Shown here in pieces: positions 9,661-20,836 of a stretch of DNA of 64,000 bases. The position numbers and the translations under genes were made by a program. The DNA comes from Novosphingobium resinovorum (GTDB taxonomy: Bacteria > Pseudomonadota > Alphaproteobacteria > Sphingomonadales > Sphingomonadaceae). The stretch covers positions 310,001 through 374,000 of the forward strand of contig NZ_BSFC01000021.1 of NCBI RefSeq assembly GCF_027922145.1, written 5' to 3'. Positions within the stretch are counted from its first letter, which is position 1; each line of letters begins with the position of its first letter. Under the pieces are notes generated by a model. It was not told the DNA's origin and did no database searches. It was given only the letters and a program-made list of their open reading frames with translations.

Positions 9661-9843
9661 TCAGGAACGGCGGGCCTTCATTGCCCAGGCCACCGCAAGG
9701 ACGGGCACGGCCAGCCCGGCCCATGACACCGTGTCCCGCCATCCGTCTCCTGTCAGGGCAAGGACGAGCGCGGCGCAACTCACAAAGCCGATCGCCAGAG
9801 GCACGGCGAAGATCACCCACAATGTCCGGCGCGCCCGTTTCAT
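9661..9843 (-). CDS. Small two-helix membrane protein
   Basis: 60-residue protein with a basic start (MKRARRT) and two hydrophobic segments, about residues 8-30 and 40-55, ending in a basic tail. I do not recognise a named family. Its ATG overlaps the stop of the preceding PepSY gene by 4 bases (ATGA), which supports the start and indicates co-translation. Small membrane proteins often follow PepSY-TM genes in iron-related operons, so a helper role there is a guess. Confidence 0.6.
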   Translation of the reverse strand: MKRARRTLWVIFAVPLAIGFVSCAALVLALTGDGWRDTVSWAGLAVPVLAVAWAMKARRS

Positions 9844-11006
9844 GCCGCAGGCACCGCGATGCCGCCTGACTCGACCTCGCGCACATGTGCGGATGCCGAG
9901 GCGCGGCGCTTGCCGAGCCAGAGGTAGATGCCGCTCGCCAGCGCCACGATCGTGAAGAGGTCCAGCACCGCCCACAGGATCTTGAGCGGAAGCCCCCCGT
10001 AGTCGCCGAAATGCAGCGGGCGCGAGAGCGAAAGCGACTTGTTGTACCACGGCATCGTGCGCGCGGCCGTGAAAGTGCCGGTCTCCGCATCAATGAGGGC
10101 CGGTGTCAGCAGGTGCTCGGTCAGCGGCGTGTCGCCCTGGAAGAAGACGGCATAGTGGTGCTTCGAACTGAAACTCCCGCCGGGAAAACCGATGAACTGC
10201 GGATTGTTGCCGGGCAATGCCTGCCGGGCCTCGGCCATCGCCTTGTCCAGCGAACCATAGCGAGATGGTGCAAGCGCGCCCTTGCCCGCGTATTCGCGGG
10301 TCATGGCCGCCAGTTCATTACGCTGCCATAGCTTGTTGATCGGATTTTCAAGCGTGTTGATGACGCCCGTGACGCCCACCACCGTCATCCATGCAAACGC
10401 CACGATTCCGATGAGATTATGATAATCGAGCCATTTCAGCCGCGAACTGCGCGACGTGCGCAAGGTTCCGAAGGCAAGCTTGCGCATGAACGGCGCATAC
10501 AGCACCACTCCGGACACCAGCGACGCCGTGAACAGCAGCCCCATGGCGCCAAGGAAAAGCATGCCGGGCAGCCCGAGGAACATGTCGGTGTGCAACTGGA
10601 GCAGGAAGTGCATCACGCCGCTCTCGTCTTCCTGCCCGATCTTGCGGCCGGTGGAACGGTCAAAGACCTGCATGGTCATCTCCGCTCCGGGCGAGTCCGC
10701 CCTTGGGCCGGTGGTGATCGTCATCGCGGGCTGATCGTTATCGAACGCCATGAACAGCGGGACTTCTCCCGGACGCGCAGCCAGCGCCCGGCGCATCATC
10801 TCGTCGAGCGGAAGCAGGCCCGGCGCGTTCCCCGAGGAACCTACGCCCGGCTGCCCATAAGCGCTTGCATCCCCGGCCAGCCGGTCGATCTCGTCGTGAA
10901 AGATCAGCGGCAGCCCCGTGATACAGAGCATGAGAAGAAACATCGTGCAGACGAGGCTGGTCCACTTATGGATCAGATACCAGGCGCGGATCGTGGAACT
11001 CGTCAT
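9840..11006 (-). CDS. PepSY-associated TM-helix protein (PiuB-like)
   Basis: Inner-membrane protein of the PepSY_TM family, often next to siderophore receptors and thought to act as a periplasmic iron reductase or in siderophore handling. The hydrophobic segments include a first helix at WYLIHKWTSLVCTMFLLMLC, a helix at GMLFLGAMGLLFTASLVSG, a third at NLIGIVAFAWMTVVGVTG, and a last one at ALDLFTIVALASGIYLWLG. Start MTSSTIRAW at 11006 (388 residues) is preferred over the ATG at 11045, because a Fur-box-like sequence at 11023-11039 would lie inside the longer reading frame. Neither start has a clear Shine-Dalgarno sequence. It is followed by a coupled small membrane protein. Iron repression is inferred. 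Confidence 0.8.
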   Translation of the reverse strand: MTSSTIRAWYLIHKWTSLVCTMFLLMLCITGLPLIFHDEIDRLAGDASAYGQPGVGSSGNAPGLLPLDEMMRRALAARPGEVPLFMAFDNDQPAMTITTGPRADSPGAEMTMQVFDRSTGRKIGQEDESGVMHFLLQLHTDMFLGLPGMLFLGAMGLLFTASLVSGVVLYAPFMRKLAFGTLRTSRSSRLKWLDYHNLIGIVAFAWMTVVGVTGVINTLENPINKLWQRNELAAMTREYAGKGALAPSRYGSLDKAMAEARQALPGNNPQFIGFPGGSFSSKHHYAVFFQGDTPLTEHLLTPALIDAETGTFTAARTMPWYNKSLSLSRPLHFGDYGGLPLKILWAVLDLFTIVALASGIYLWLGKRRASASAHVREVESGGIAVPAA

Positions 11007-11022
11007 AAATTTCAAATTTTTT

Positions 11023-11039
11023 TGCGAACGATTATCAAT
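11023..11039 (-). promoter_or_regulatory. Probable Fur box
   Basis: TGCGAACGATTATCAAT closely resembles the proteobacterial Fur site pattern of the TGCGAATGATTATCAAT type, one base apart from it. It lies 17-33 bases before the preferred PepSY gene start, where a repressor would block the promoter. Assigned by resemblance from memory only. Confidence 0.6.
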
Positions 11040-11100
11040 CGCCATTATGGAGCGGCGAACCTGGTGTCAACTCAGGCCACGCGGCCAGCCAATTCCCCGG

Positions 11101-11493
11101 TCATGACTGCGCCGACACCCGCTCGTTCCGGATCACCCTGCCGCTTTCGTCGATTACCATGCGCAAGGCATAGCGCTCTCCGGGCTTGCCGCAGTCCTCG
11201 CTATAGATGACCCGCTCTCCGCGCATCGCCGAATAGGCCTGGTCGCCAAGGCGATAGAGGTGCGTGCCATGCTCCGCGTAGATCCAGGTGCCGCCCGCCA
11301 GAAGCTCCACGGCCACGAGCACGCCCAGTGTCGCCCGCACCTTGGGCCTTGCCGACCACGCCCGCATTCGGCCGGGCAGCGTGTCGGCATCGTCGTACTC
11401 ACGGGGCGGGACCAGCCCCAGGAACACCGCCCAGCGCCGCAGCACCGCCATAATATGGGCGATCAGCAAAGCGGCGAGGATACAGCAGGACAT
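11101..11493 (-). CDS. Small membrane protein downstream of the LinD-like gene
   Basis: 130-residue protein with an N-terminal helix (about residues 2-20), a second helix near GVLVAVELLAGGTWIYAE, and a C-terminal domain of about 55 residues that should face the periplasm, containing one cysteine (SEDCGKPGERYALRM). No family recognised. Its start lies 6 bp after the stop of the LinD-like gene, so the two are probably one operon. The start is the first ATG of the frame; a later ATG at residue 15 (MAVLRRW) is possible. Confidence 0.6.
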   Translation of the reverse strand: MSCCILAALLIAHIMAVLRRWAVFLGLVPPREYDDADTLPGRMRAWSARPKVRATLGVLVAVELLAGGTWIYAEHGTHLYRLGDQAYSAMRGERVIYSEDCGKPGERYALRMVIDESGRVIRNERVSAQS

Positions 11494-11499
11494 GGCGCG

Positions 11500-13419
11500 T
11501 CAGCTTACCGAAACCAGATGCAGTTCGCTACGCATGTCGAGGTCGAACGCCAGCGCGGCCTTGCCGTCCGGCCCGGCCTGCAGCTCCTGCCCGGTCTGCA
11601 CCACGCGGTAGCGCGTACCCGGCACCAGCCGCGCGAAGCCGAGGCTGACACGCGCCGGGCCTTCCCCCGCCCGCAGCACCAGCGACAAGTCGCGCCCGTC
11701 ACTGACCGCGCGGGTGACGATGGTTTCGGGATAGCACGCCTCGACCAGCAGCGGGCCGGTCTTCCACGCTTCCGGCAGGCCCTTGTTGACCATGTCGCGC
11801 ACGGTGTTGCGGCGGGTCCAGGTCAGCGCATCGGCCATGCCGGGACTGTACTGTGCGTCGATGCTCTCGCGGGTGGCGGCGATGATCTCCTCGTCGCCCA
11901 TCTCCAGCGCGGCCCACAGCACCATCGTCAGCGGGTTCAGTTCGGGCCACTGCGCGAACGAGAAGTTGGCGGGCTTGCGCGTGTCCCAGCCCAGCGGCAG
12001 CAGCTTGAAATCGAGCGTACCGTCAGGGCGGCGGGCGATAAAGTCCTGCTTGAGCACCTGCCACAGCCGCTCCGCCTGATCGGGCGCGTGCGGGGTGAGG
12101 AAGCGGATGCCCCATGTCTCGCCGAACAGGCCCGAAAGACTGGGCACGGTGAAGCCGAAGGGCGACGAGGTGCAGACCTTCACCCGCCCGTCGGCCATCA
12201 TCATTTCCTGCTCCATCGCCTGCTCGAAGCGGTCGCCGACCTTGCCGATCATGTCGGTGCCGTTGCGCGCATCGTGCAGCGCCAGCGCGGTGCGGCCCAC
12301 GAGGTTGCACATCGAATAGATCCAGCGCGGCTCGCACGGGAACCAGCCGATGTCGTAGCGGCGGAAGTTCTTCACCACTTCGTCCATCAGCGTTTCGTGG
12401 CTGTAGGGGAACGCGGTCTTCTCGTCCCAGCGGAAGGTCAGCGCGTCCTTGCCCGCGAAGGGCGAGGTGCCGCTGGCCGTCTCGAACAGGCCGAGCGAGA
12501 CGCCCATAAAACCCGACAGCATGATGTTGTCGGTGGCGACGGGGTTCTTCTCCAGCTTCAGGTTGCCCCACAGGCTTTCCCAGAACCAGTAGTTCCACGT
12601 CTTGCGGTCCACGTGCTTGCGGATCAGGTTTTCCTGCGCGGTGTTCAGGTAGCCGTGGAACGCGGGCAACTGCGTGTACTGCCCGAAGGCGAGATTCCAC
12701 GACATCGTGCAGATCTGATAGCGCAGCGCGCCGTCCTGCCAGGTGTCGCCAGTCGAGAACCCGGTCCAGCTGTCCACCGGCTGCAGCGCGAGGTCGAGCA
12801 TGCGGCGGTACTCGCCGATCTGGCCCTCGGGCATCTCCGGCCCGGCCTCTACCGGCGCATCGCGCAGGATCGGCTCGGCCCGGGCGATCACGCGGTTGAG
12901 TTCCTCCCCCCGCGCCTGCTGGCGGGCGAAGTGCGTGCGGCGCTTCAGCGCCATGATGCCGAACGCCGCCAGCACGCCCGCCGGCAGCGCATATTCGACG
13001 AAGGCGACGCCTTCGCGGCCCTCGATCCACGCGGCGGAGAGCAGCGCGGTGCCGATCAGCACGCCGGGCGGCGCGATGATCGGGCCGCGCGCCCACCAGA
13101 TGAACAGGATCACCGCAAAGGCCGCGATCGAGGCCAGCGCGCCCAGCACGCCGATCACGCCGCCCGCATAGAGGAACCCGCCGCCGGGGAAGATCAGCCC
13201 CAGCCCGAAGGCCTTCCACTGCGCGCTCATGCCCAGCACAACCGGCAGCACCGCCAGCGCGAAGACCACCGCAAGGCCAAGGTAGAAACGCCGCAGCCGC
13301 CGCGTCGTCAGCGGGCCGTGCGCGCGCTCGCGCGGCGGGATCGGGGGTATGCTCGATACGATCCTGGGCCCTGCGGCGCGAAGATCACCGCTCGTGCCTT
13401 CAGTCAGTCGGGTGGCCAT
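11500..13419 (-). CDS. Membrane-anchored linalool dehydratase/isomerase (LinD) family protein
   Basis: 639-residue protein in two parts. Residues 45-158 hold four or five membrane helices; about 200-560 align, from memory, with Castellaniella defragrans LinD, which interconverts myrcene, linalool and geraniol in the periplasm. Shared landmarks are DNIM (297-300), C362-E363-P364, C371 at the same nine-residue distance as LinD's active-site cysteine pair, and NGTD at 386-389. Where LinD has a histidine in its NIMYKGH segment, this protein has F304, so the chemistry may differ. LinD itself carries a cleavable signal and no membrane domain. A coupled small membrane protein follows. Family membership is fairly secure; the reaction is inferred. 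Confidence 0.75.
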   Translation of the reverse strand: MATRLTEGTSGDLRAAGPRIVSSIPPIPPRERAHGPLTTRRLRRFYLGLAVVFALAVLPVVLGMSAQWKAFGLGLIFPGGGFLYAGGVIGVLGALASIAAFAVILFIWWARGPIIAPPGVLIGTALLSAAWIEGREGVAFVEYALPAGVLAAFGIMALKRRTHFARQQARGEELNRVIARAEPILRDAPVEAGPEMPEGQIGEYRRMLDLALQPVDSWTGFSTGDTWQDGALRYQICTMSWNLAFGQYTQLPAFHGYLNTAQENLIRKHVDRKTWNYWFWESLWGNLKLEKNPVATDNIMLSGFMGVSLGLFETASGTSPFAGKDALTFRWDEKTAFPYSHETLMDEVVKNFRRYDIGWFPCEPRWIYSMCNLVGRTALALHDARNGTDMIGKVGDRFEQAMEQEMMMADGRVKVCTSSPFGFTVPSLSGLFGETWGIRFLTPHAPDQAERLWQVLKQDFIARRPDGTLDFKLLPLGWDTRKPANFSFAQWPELNPLTMVLWAALEMGDEEIIAATRESIDAQYSPGMADALTWTRRNTVRDMVNKGLPEAWKTGPLLVEACYPETIVTRAVSDGRDLSLVLRAGEGPARVSLGFARLVPGTRYRVVQTGQELQAGPDGKAALAFDLDMRSELHLVSVS

Positions 13420-13470
13420 GCTGCTCTCCCATTACCGCCGTCTTTGCGGACGTATCCTGCCCTCAAACGA

Positions 13471-13501
13471 GCCCCGCCTTCGTGCCGGACGCAGGCGGGG
13501 C
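13471..13501 (-). terminator. Hairpin beyond the TonB remnant
   Basis: GCCCCGCC (13471-13478) pairs with GGCGGGGC (13494-13501), 15 bases beyond the stop codon of the minus-strand TonB receptor remnant. It is probably that gene's old terminator; the T run after it is weak. Confidence 0.5.
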
Positions 13502-13516
13502 CAGTCGGAGAGTCAC

Positions 13517-13951
13517 CTACATCCTGAACGACAGTGTCGCGCCGTACGTCGCGGGCATTCCGGTCAGCCGCCAGATCGTGTCGTAACCGACCTGCACGTT
13601 GTACCAGTAATACTTGTTGGACACGTTCTTGCCCCAAACGGTCGCCGTCCAGCTGCGATCGGGCGCGCCGACGCCCGCCCGTACGCCGTAGATCGTATAG
13701 GGATCGATCCGCAGCGAGGACGTCTGCGCAAGGTCGGCATATGTCGCGCCGTTGTACGACATGTCGCCGCCGACGAAGGCCTCCATGCTCCCGACCGGGA
13801 AACGATATTCGACATCCGCGTTGGCGGTCCACTTGGGCGAGAAGTTGAACGACTTGCCGCTGAGGTCCACGGGAGTGTTGAAGGCGTCGTACCCGGCGAA
13901 GTCCTTGATCTTCGAGTCCGCATACCCAACCGAGCCGCGCAGGGTGAGCCG
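13517..13951 (-). pseudogene. C-terminal remnant of a TonB-dependent receptor
   Basis: The last 140 or so residues of a TonB receptor beta-barrel remain, from LTLRGSVGYADSKIKDF to the terminal ATYGATLSFRM. No plug domain, signal peptide or start codon remains. Homology stops at 13951, exactly where a REP-like palindrome begins with its outer seven bases missing. The simplest reading is a deletion, or a repeat-associated rearrangement, that removed about 600 residues. The frame is open through the palindrome but reads the repeat's characteristic nonsense peptide (VIASVAKQSRA), so no functional fusion is proposed. Confidence 0.85.
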
Positions 13952-14021
13952 GCGAGCGTAGCGAAGCAATCCAGGGCGGCGCTCAACTGCCCTGGATTGC
14001 TTCGCTACGCTCGCAATGACG
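13952..14021. repeat. REP-like palindrome, copy 2, end-truncated
   Basis: The left arm, 13952-13977, lacks the outer CGTCATT of the other copies; the right arm, 13989-14021, is complete, with an 11-base spacer. It separates the truncated TonB receptor from the end of the crotonase gene and marks the breakpoint of the receptor. Confidence 0.88.
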
Positions 14022-14030
14022 AAGGGAAGA

Positions 14031-16953
<2,923 letters not shown>

Positions 16954-16955
16954 GG

Positions 16956-17747
16956 TCACAGATCCTTGAAGTTGGGAGAGCGCTTTTCGAAGTAGGCGGC
17001 AAGGCCCTCGCGGCATTCGGGTGAGGCGCCCGATCGGGTGATCGCCGCGACTTCGCGTTCCAGCTGCGCGTCGAGGCTGGTTTCGAGACTCTGCCGCAGC
17101 AGTCCCCGCGCCGCGCCGAGCGCACCCACGGCGGCATCGGCAAGGCGGGCGGCGAGCGCATCGCCTTCGGCCGCCAGCGCCTCGTCATCGACGGTGCGGG
17201 TGACCATGCCGATCGCCTCGGCTTCGTCGGCCTTGATGCGGCGGTTGGTGAGGATGATCTCCTGCGCCTTGCGGAGGCCCACGAGGCGCGGCAGCCACCA
17301 GCTCATGCCGCCGTCGGGCGTCAGGCCGAGCGTGCCGTAAGCGGCGGTGAAGTGCGCGGATCGCGCGCAGAGCACCACGTCACCGCCGATCGCGAGGCTT
17401 AGGCCCGCCCCCGCCGCCGGGCCGTTGACCAGCACCAAGAGCGGCTTGGCCATGCGCGCGAAGCGGGTGAGCGCCATGTGCAGCGTGCCCGCCAGTTCGC
17501 TCAGCAGTGCATCGACATGATCGCCCGAGGACTTGAACAGCCCCACGTCGCCGCCCGCGCAGAACAGCCGCCCCGCGCCGGTGAGGACCACGCAGCGGAT
17601 CGTGGTGTCCGTCTCGCAGCGGATGGCGATCTCGGCCAGCGCGCGGGCCATGGCGAGGTCGATGGCATTGCCCGCCTCGGGCCGGTTGAGGGTGACGCGG
17701 GCCACGCCCTCGGTCACCTCGAACAGGACGACAGGTGCTTCACTCAC
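16956..17747 (-). CDS. Enoyl-CoA hydratase/isomerase family protein (PaaG-like)
   Basis: 263-residue crotonase-fold enzyme. The oxyanion segments are LFCAGGDVGLF and GPAAGAGLSLAIGGDVVL, and the AAYGTLGLTPDGGMSWWLPR segment has an aspartate where hydratases often carry the second glutamate, as in PaaG-type isomerases. It may therefore shift or hydrate a double bond rather than act as a standard hydratase. It overlaps the upstream phosphotransferase gene by 4 bases. Confidence 0.88.
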   Translation of the reverse strand: MSEAPVVLFEVTEGVARVTLNRPEAGNAIDLAMARALAEIAIRCETDTTIRCVVLTGAGRLFCAGGDVGLFKSSGDHVDALLSELAGTLHMALTRFARMAKPLLVLVNGPAAGAGLSLAIGGDVVLCARSAHFTAAYGTLGLTPDGGMSWWLPRLVGLRKAQEIILTNRRIKADEAEAIGMVTRTVDDEALAAEGDALAARLADAAVGALGAARGLLRQSLETSLDAQLEREVAAITRSGASPECREGLAAYFEKRSPNFKDL

Positions 17748-18817
17748 AGGCAGGCCTCCATGCTTTCCACCGCCAGCGCGACGATGCGCGGCAGGCTGGC
17801 AGCGCGTTCACGGGCGTGTTCGGACGCCGCCGTGCCCCGGATCACGCGCCCCTTGATGCCATGGAAGATCGCCGCCAGCCGGAAGTAGTTGAACGCGATG
17901 CAGAACGCATAGTCCTGCTCCGAGATCGGCGGGCGGCCGACGTTGCGACAATAGGCGGCAAGGTATTCGGCCTCGCTCGGGATGCCGAGCGCCGTGATGT
18001 CGGCCCCGCCCAGCCCCGCCACGATATCGGGCGGCATGCGGAACATCATCGCGTGATACGCAAAGTCGGCCAAGGGGTGCCCCAGCGTCGAAAGCTCCCA
18101 GTCCAGAACCGCCAGCACGCGCGGCTCGGTGGGGTGGAATATCATGTTGTCGCAGCGGAAGTCGCCGTGCACGATGCGCGTCTCGTCGCCCGCCGGGATC
18201 GCCGTGGGGAGCCATTCGATCAGCCGGTCCATGCCCGGATCGCGGCCCGCCTCGGTGTCCTCCAGATACTGGCGCGACCAGCGGGCGATCTGGCGCTCGA
18301 AGTAATTGCCCGGCTTGCCGTAGTCGCCCAGCCCCACCGCGTCCGGCTCGATCCGGTGCAGCGCGGCGATCGTCTCGTTCATCGCGGCGAAGTAGGCGGC
18401 GCGCTCCTCACGCGGGACATCAGGGAACGTCGCGTCCCAGAAGATGCGCCCCTCGACCATCTCCATCACGTAGAACCAACTGCCGATGACGCTCTCGTCC
18501 AGACACAGGCCATGGACATGCGCCACCGGGAAACCCGTCGCCCCTAGCGCCGACAGCACCCGCGCCTCGCGCTCGACCGCGTGGGCGCCTTTCAGCACCT
18601 GCCCCGGCGGCTTGCGGCGCAGGACGTAGGCGCGGCCTGGCGTCACCAGCTTGTAGGTCGGATTGGACTGCCCGCCCTTGAACTGCTCGACCGTGAGCGG
18701 CCCGGCGAAGCCCTCGACATGCGCGTCCATCCACGCCTCCAGCCGGGCCTCGTCGAAGCGATAGCCCTCGCGCACCGCGCCGGTGCCGGCATTGGCGGCG
18801 GCGTCAGTGCTGCTCAT
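17744..18817 (-). CDS. APH-like acyl-CoA kinase (ACAD10/11- and LvaA-like phosphotransferase)
   Basis: 357-residue protein with the aminoglycoside-phosphotransferase fold. Visible features are the GGQSNPTYKL nucleotide loop, YVLRRKPPG with the ATP-contacting lysine region, HGDFRCDNMIFHP as the catalytic loop, and VLDWELSTLGHP as the metal-binding DxE/D block. Relatives in human ACAD10/11 and Pseudomonas LvaA phosphorylate 4-hydroxyacyl-CoAs so that the partner acyl-CoA dehydrogenase can remove the phosphate. The adjacent gene encodes exactly such an acyl-CoA dehydrogenase, overlapping by 14 bases. Antibiotic resistance is not implied. Substrate chain is inferred, not shown. Confidence 0.87.
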   Translation of the reverse strand: MSSTDAAANAGTGAVREGYRFDEARLEAWMDAHVEGFAGPLTVEQFKGGQSNPTYKLVTPGRAYVLRRKPPGQVLKGAHAVEREARVLSALGATGFPVAHVHGLCLDESVIGSWFYVMEMVEGRIFWDATFPDVPREERAAYFAAMNETIAALHRIEPDAVGLGDYGKPGNYFERQIARWSRQYLEDTEAGRDPGMDRLIEWLPTAIPAGDETRIVHGDFRCDNMIFHPTEPRVLAVLDWELSTLGHPLADFAYHAMMFRMPPDIVAGLGGADITALGIPSEAEYLAAYCRNVGRPPISEQDYAFCIAFNYFRLAAIFHGIKGRVIRGTAASEHARERAASLPRIVALAVESMEACL

Positions 18818-19997
18818 GAGCCGCCTTCCAGTCGCGCTTGATCTTCTTGGCGAGGCTCCACTTGTGGACTTCGGTGGGACCGTCGTAGATGCGGAAGGCG
18901 CGGATCTCGCGGAACACCTGCTCGACGATGGTGTTGGCGGTCACGCCCTGCCCGCCCATCATCTGCACGCAGCGATCCGCCACCCGCATCAGCGCCTCGG
19001 ACACCGCGACCTTGGCCATCGAGCTTTCGGTGCCGCCCGCTTCGCCCGCGTCGAGCACGTCCGCGCACCAGTCGATGATCAGTTCGCTCTGCTTCAGGTC
19101 GATCAGGTTTTCGGCCAGCATGAAGCCGACGCCTTCATGGTCGATCAGCGCCTTGCCGAAGGCCATGCGGCGGTTTGCGTAGTCGGTGGCGATCTCGTTG
19201 GCGCGGATGCAGGCGCCCAGCCAGCGCATGCAGTGCGACAGCCGCGCGGGCGCGAGCCGCACTTGCGCATAACGGAACCCCTCGCCCGACTGCCCCAGCA
19301 TCTGGTCGGCAGGCACGCGCAAGTTCTCGATGGCGACGACGGCATGGCCGCCGGGCATCGAGGAATCGATGGTGTTGGGCACATGCTCAATGCGGATCGC
19401 CGGATCGGGCAGATCGACCAGGAACATGCAGGCCCCGTCCTCGGACTTCGCCATGACGATGCCCACTTGCGCGCCTTCCGCCCCGGTGATGAACGCCTTG
19501 CGCCCGTTGATGACCCAGTGATTGCCGTCGAGATGGCAGGTCGTCAGCATCATCGAAGGGTCGGAACCGGCGCCGTTCTCGTCCGCCGGTTCGGTCATGA
19601 AGAAGGCCGAGCGCGCGCGCCCTTCCACCAGCGGCTTCAGGAACCGCTCCTTGATCGCCGCACTTCCCACCTTGCCGAGCAGGTACATATTGCCCTCGTC
19701 CGGCGCAGCGGTGTTGAGCGCCAGCGGCCCGAGCGGCGACAGGCCCGAGGCGCGCAGCACCACCGCCGTCTCGCGCTGGGTCAGGTGGCGGCCGTCGGGC
19801 AGGATATGCGGCGTCAGCACCCCGGCGGCGCGCGCCTTGTCCTTCAGTTCGGCGACCAGTTCCTCGCTCGGGCAATCGTGGTGATCGCGGCGCGGGTCCT
19901 TCTCGTAAGGCGCGACGACATCGCGCACGAAGGCTTCGACTTTCGCGGCGATCTCAGCGGTCAGTTCGGGACCGGCACCTTCCCCCGAGCCGCTCAC
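18804..19997 (-). CDS. Acyl-CoA dehydrogenase (ACAD11/LvaC-like)
   Basis: 397-residue FAD-dependent acyl-CoA dehydrogenase. The flavin and substrate segments are FFMTEPADENGAGSDPS, VINGRKAFITGAEGAQ, and the C-terminal MMGGQGVTANTIVEQVFRE and IYDGPTEVHKWSLA; the glutamate of PTEVH is at the usual catalytic base position. With the adjacent APH-like kinase it resembles the 4-hydroxyacyl-CoA isomerising pair (LvaA/LvaC). Gene overlaps of 4 bases with the SDR upstream and 14 bases with the kinase downstream indicate tight coupling. Confidence 0.92.
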   Translation of the reverse strand: MSGSGEGAGPELTAEIAAKVEAFVRDVVAPYEKDPRRDHHDCPSEELVAELKDKARAAGVLTPHILPDGRHLTQRETAVVLRASGLSPLGPLALNTAAPDEGNMYLLGKVGSAAIKERFLKPLVEGRARSAFFMTEPADENGAGSDPSMMLTTCHLDGNHWVINGRKAFITGAEGAQVGIVMAKSEDGACMFLVDLPDPAIRIEHVPNTIDSSMPGGHAVVAIENLRVPADQMLGQSGEGFRYAQVRLAPARLSHCMRWLGACIRANEIATDYANRRMAFGKALIDHEGVGFMLAENLIDLKQSELIIDWCADVLDAGEAGGTESSMAKVAVSEALMRVADRCVQMMGGQGVTANTIVEQVFREIRAFRIYDGPTEVHKWSLAKKIKRDWKAAHEQH

Positions 19998-20755
19998 TTC
20001 GGCGCCATCCGAATGGCGCCGTCAAGACGGATCGTCTCACCATTGAGCATCGGGTTGGTGACGATGCTCTCGACCAGCTGCGCATATTCGTCGGGCTGGC
20101 CCAGACGGCTGGGGAACGGCACCTGCTTGCCCAGCGAATCCTGCGCCTCCTGCGGCAGCGTCGCCAGCAGCGGGGTCCAGAAGATGCCCGGCGCGATCGT
20201 CATCACGCGGATGCCGTAGCGGGCGAATTCACGCGCCACCGGCAACGTCAGGCCGACGATGCCGCCCTTCGACGCCGCATAGGCCGCCTGCCCGATCTGC
20301 CCGTCATAGGCCGCGACCGAGGCGGTGTTGACGATCACCCCGCGCTCCTCGCCGATGGGATCGGCATCGTGCAGGCGGGCGGCGAACTTCGACAGGACGT
20401 TGAAGCTGCCGATCAGGTTGATCGTCACGATCTTCGAGAAATCCGCCAGCGGGATCGCCTTGCCGTCGCGCCCGATCACTTTGGCGGGAGGGCCGATCCC
20501 GGCGCAGTTGACGAGGATTCGCGCCTTGCCGTTCAGCGCCTCAGCCTCTTCCAGCGCGGTCTCGACGGCGGCCTCGTCGGTCACGTTGACCGATACGAAG
20601 TGCCCGCCGATCTCGCGTGCTGTCGCCGCGCCCAGTTCGGCGTTGAGGTCGAACAGGGTCACCTTGGCCCCCGCGGCCGCCAGCCGCCGCGCGGTGCCCG
20701 CGCCAAGGCCGGATGCGCCGCCGGTCACGATTGCCGCCATGCCTTCGATCTTCAT
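19994..20755 (-). CDS. SDR-family 3-hydroxyacyl-CoA dehydrogenase (HSD10-like)
   Basis: 253-residue short-chain dehydrogenase, probably oxidising a 3-hydroxyacyl-CoA with NAD. The Rossmann glycine motif TGGASGLGAG is at about residues 11-20, NCAGIGPP is the usual NAG-like segment, and the catalytic Tyr-Lys pair is in AYAASKGG. The C-terminal half, with IAPGIFWTPLL, is typical of type-2 3-hydroxyacyl-CoA dehydrogenases. It is the first gene of the seven-gene operon, divergent from a TetR gene and probably repressed by it. Confidence 0.9.
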   Translation of the reverse strand: MKIEGMAAIVTGGASGLGAGTARRLAAAGAKVTLFDLNAELGAATAREIGGHFVSVNVTDEAAVETALEEAEALNGKARILVNCAGIGPPAKVIGRDGKAIPLADFSKIVTINLIGSFNVLSKFAARLHDADPIGEERGVIVNTASVAAYDGQIGQAAYAASKGGIVGLTLPVAREFARYGIRVMTIAPGIFWTPLLATLPQEAQDSLGKQVPFPSRLGQPDEYAQLVESIVTNPMLNGETIRLDGAIRMAPK

Positions 20756-20836
20756 CAGGAATCCCTTTCCAAACCGCCCGCCGGACCAGCGCGAATCGCG
20801 TCTCCGGTGGGCTCATGAAACTCATTGGTTTCTTAT

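Noticed and set aside
11260..13527. Plus-strand open frame of about 755 codons opposite the LinD-like gene
   Set aside because: Low-complexity His/Arg/Gln-rich translation typical of antisense frames; the minus strand encodes a clear family protein.
17744..18817. Aminoglycoside resistance phosphotransferase
   Set aside because: The fold matches, but the operon is acyl-CoA degradation and the adjacent acyl-CoA dehydrogenase points to the acyl-CoA kinase subgroup.
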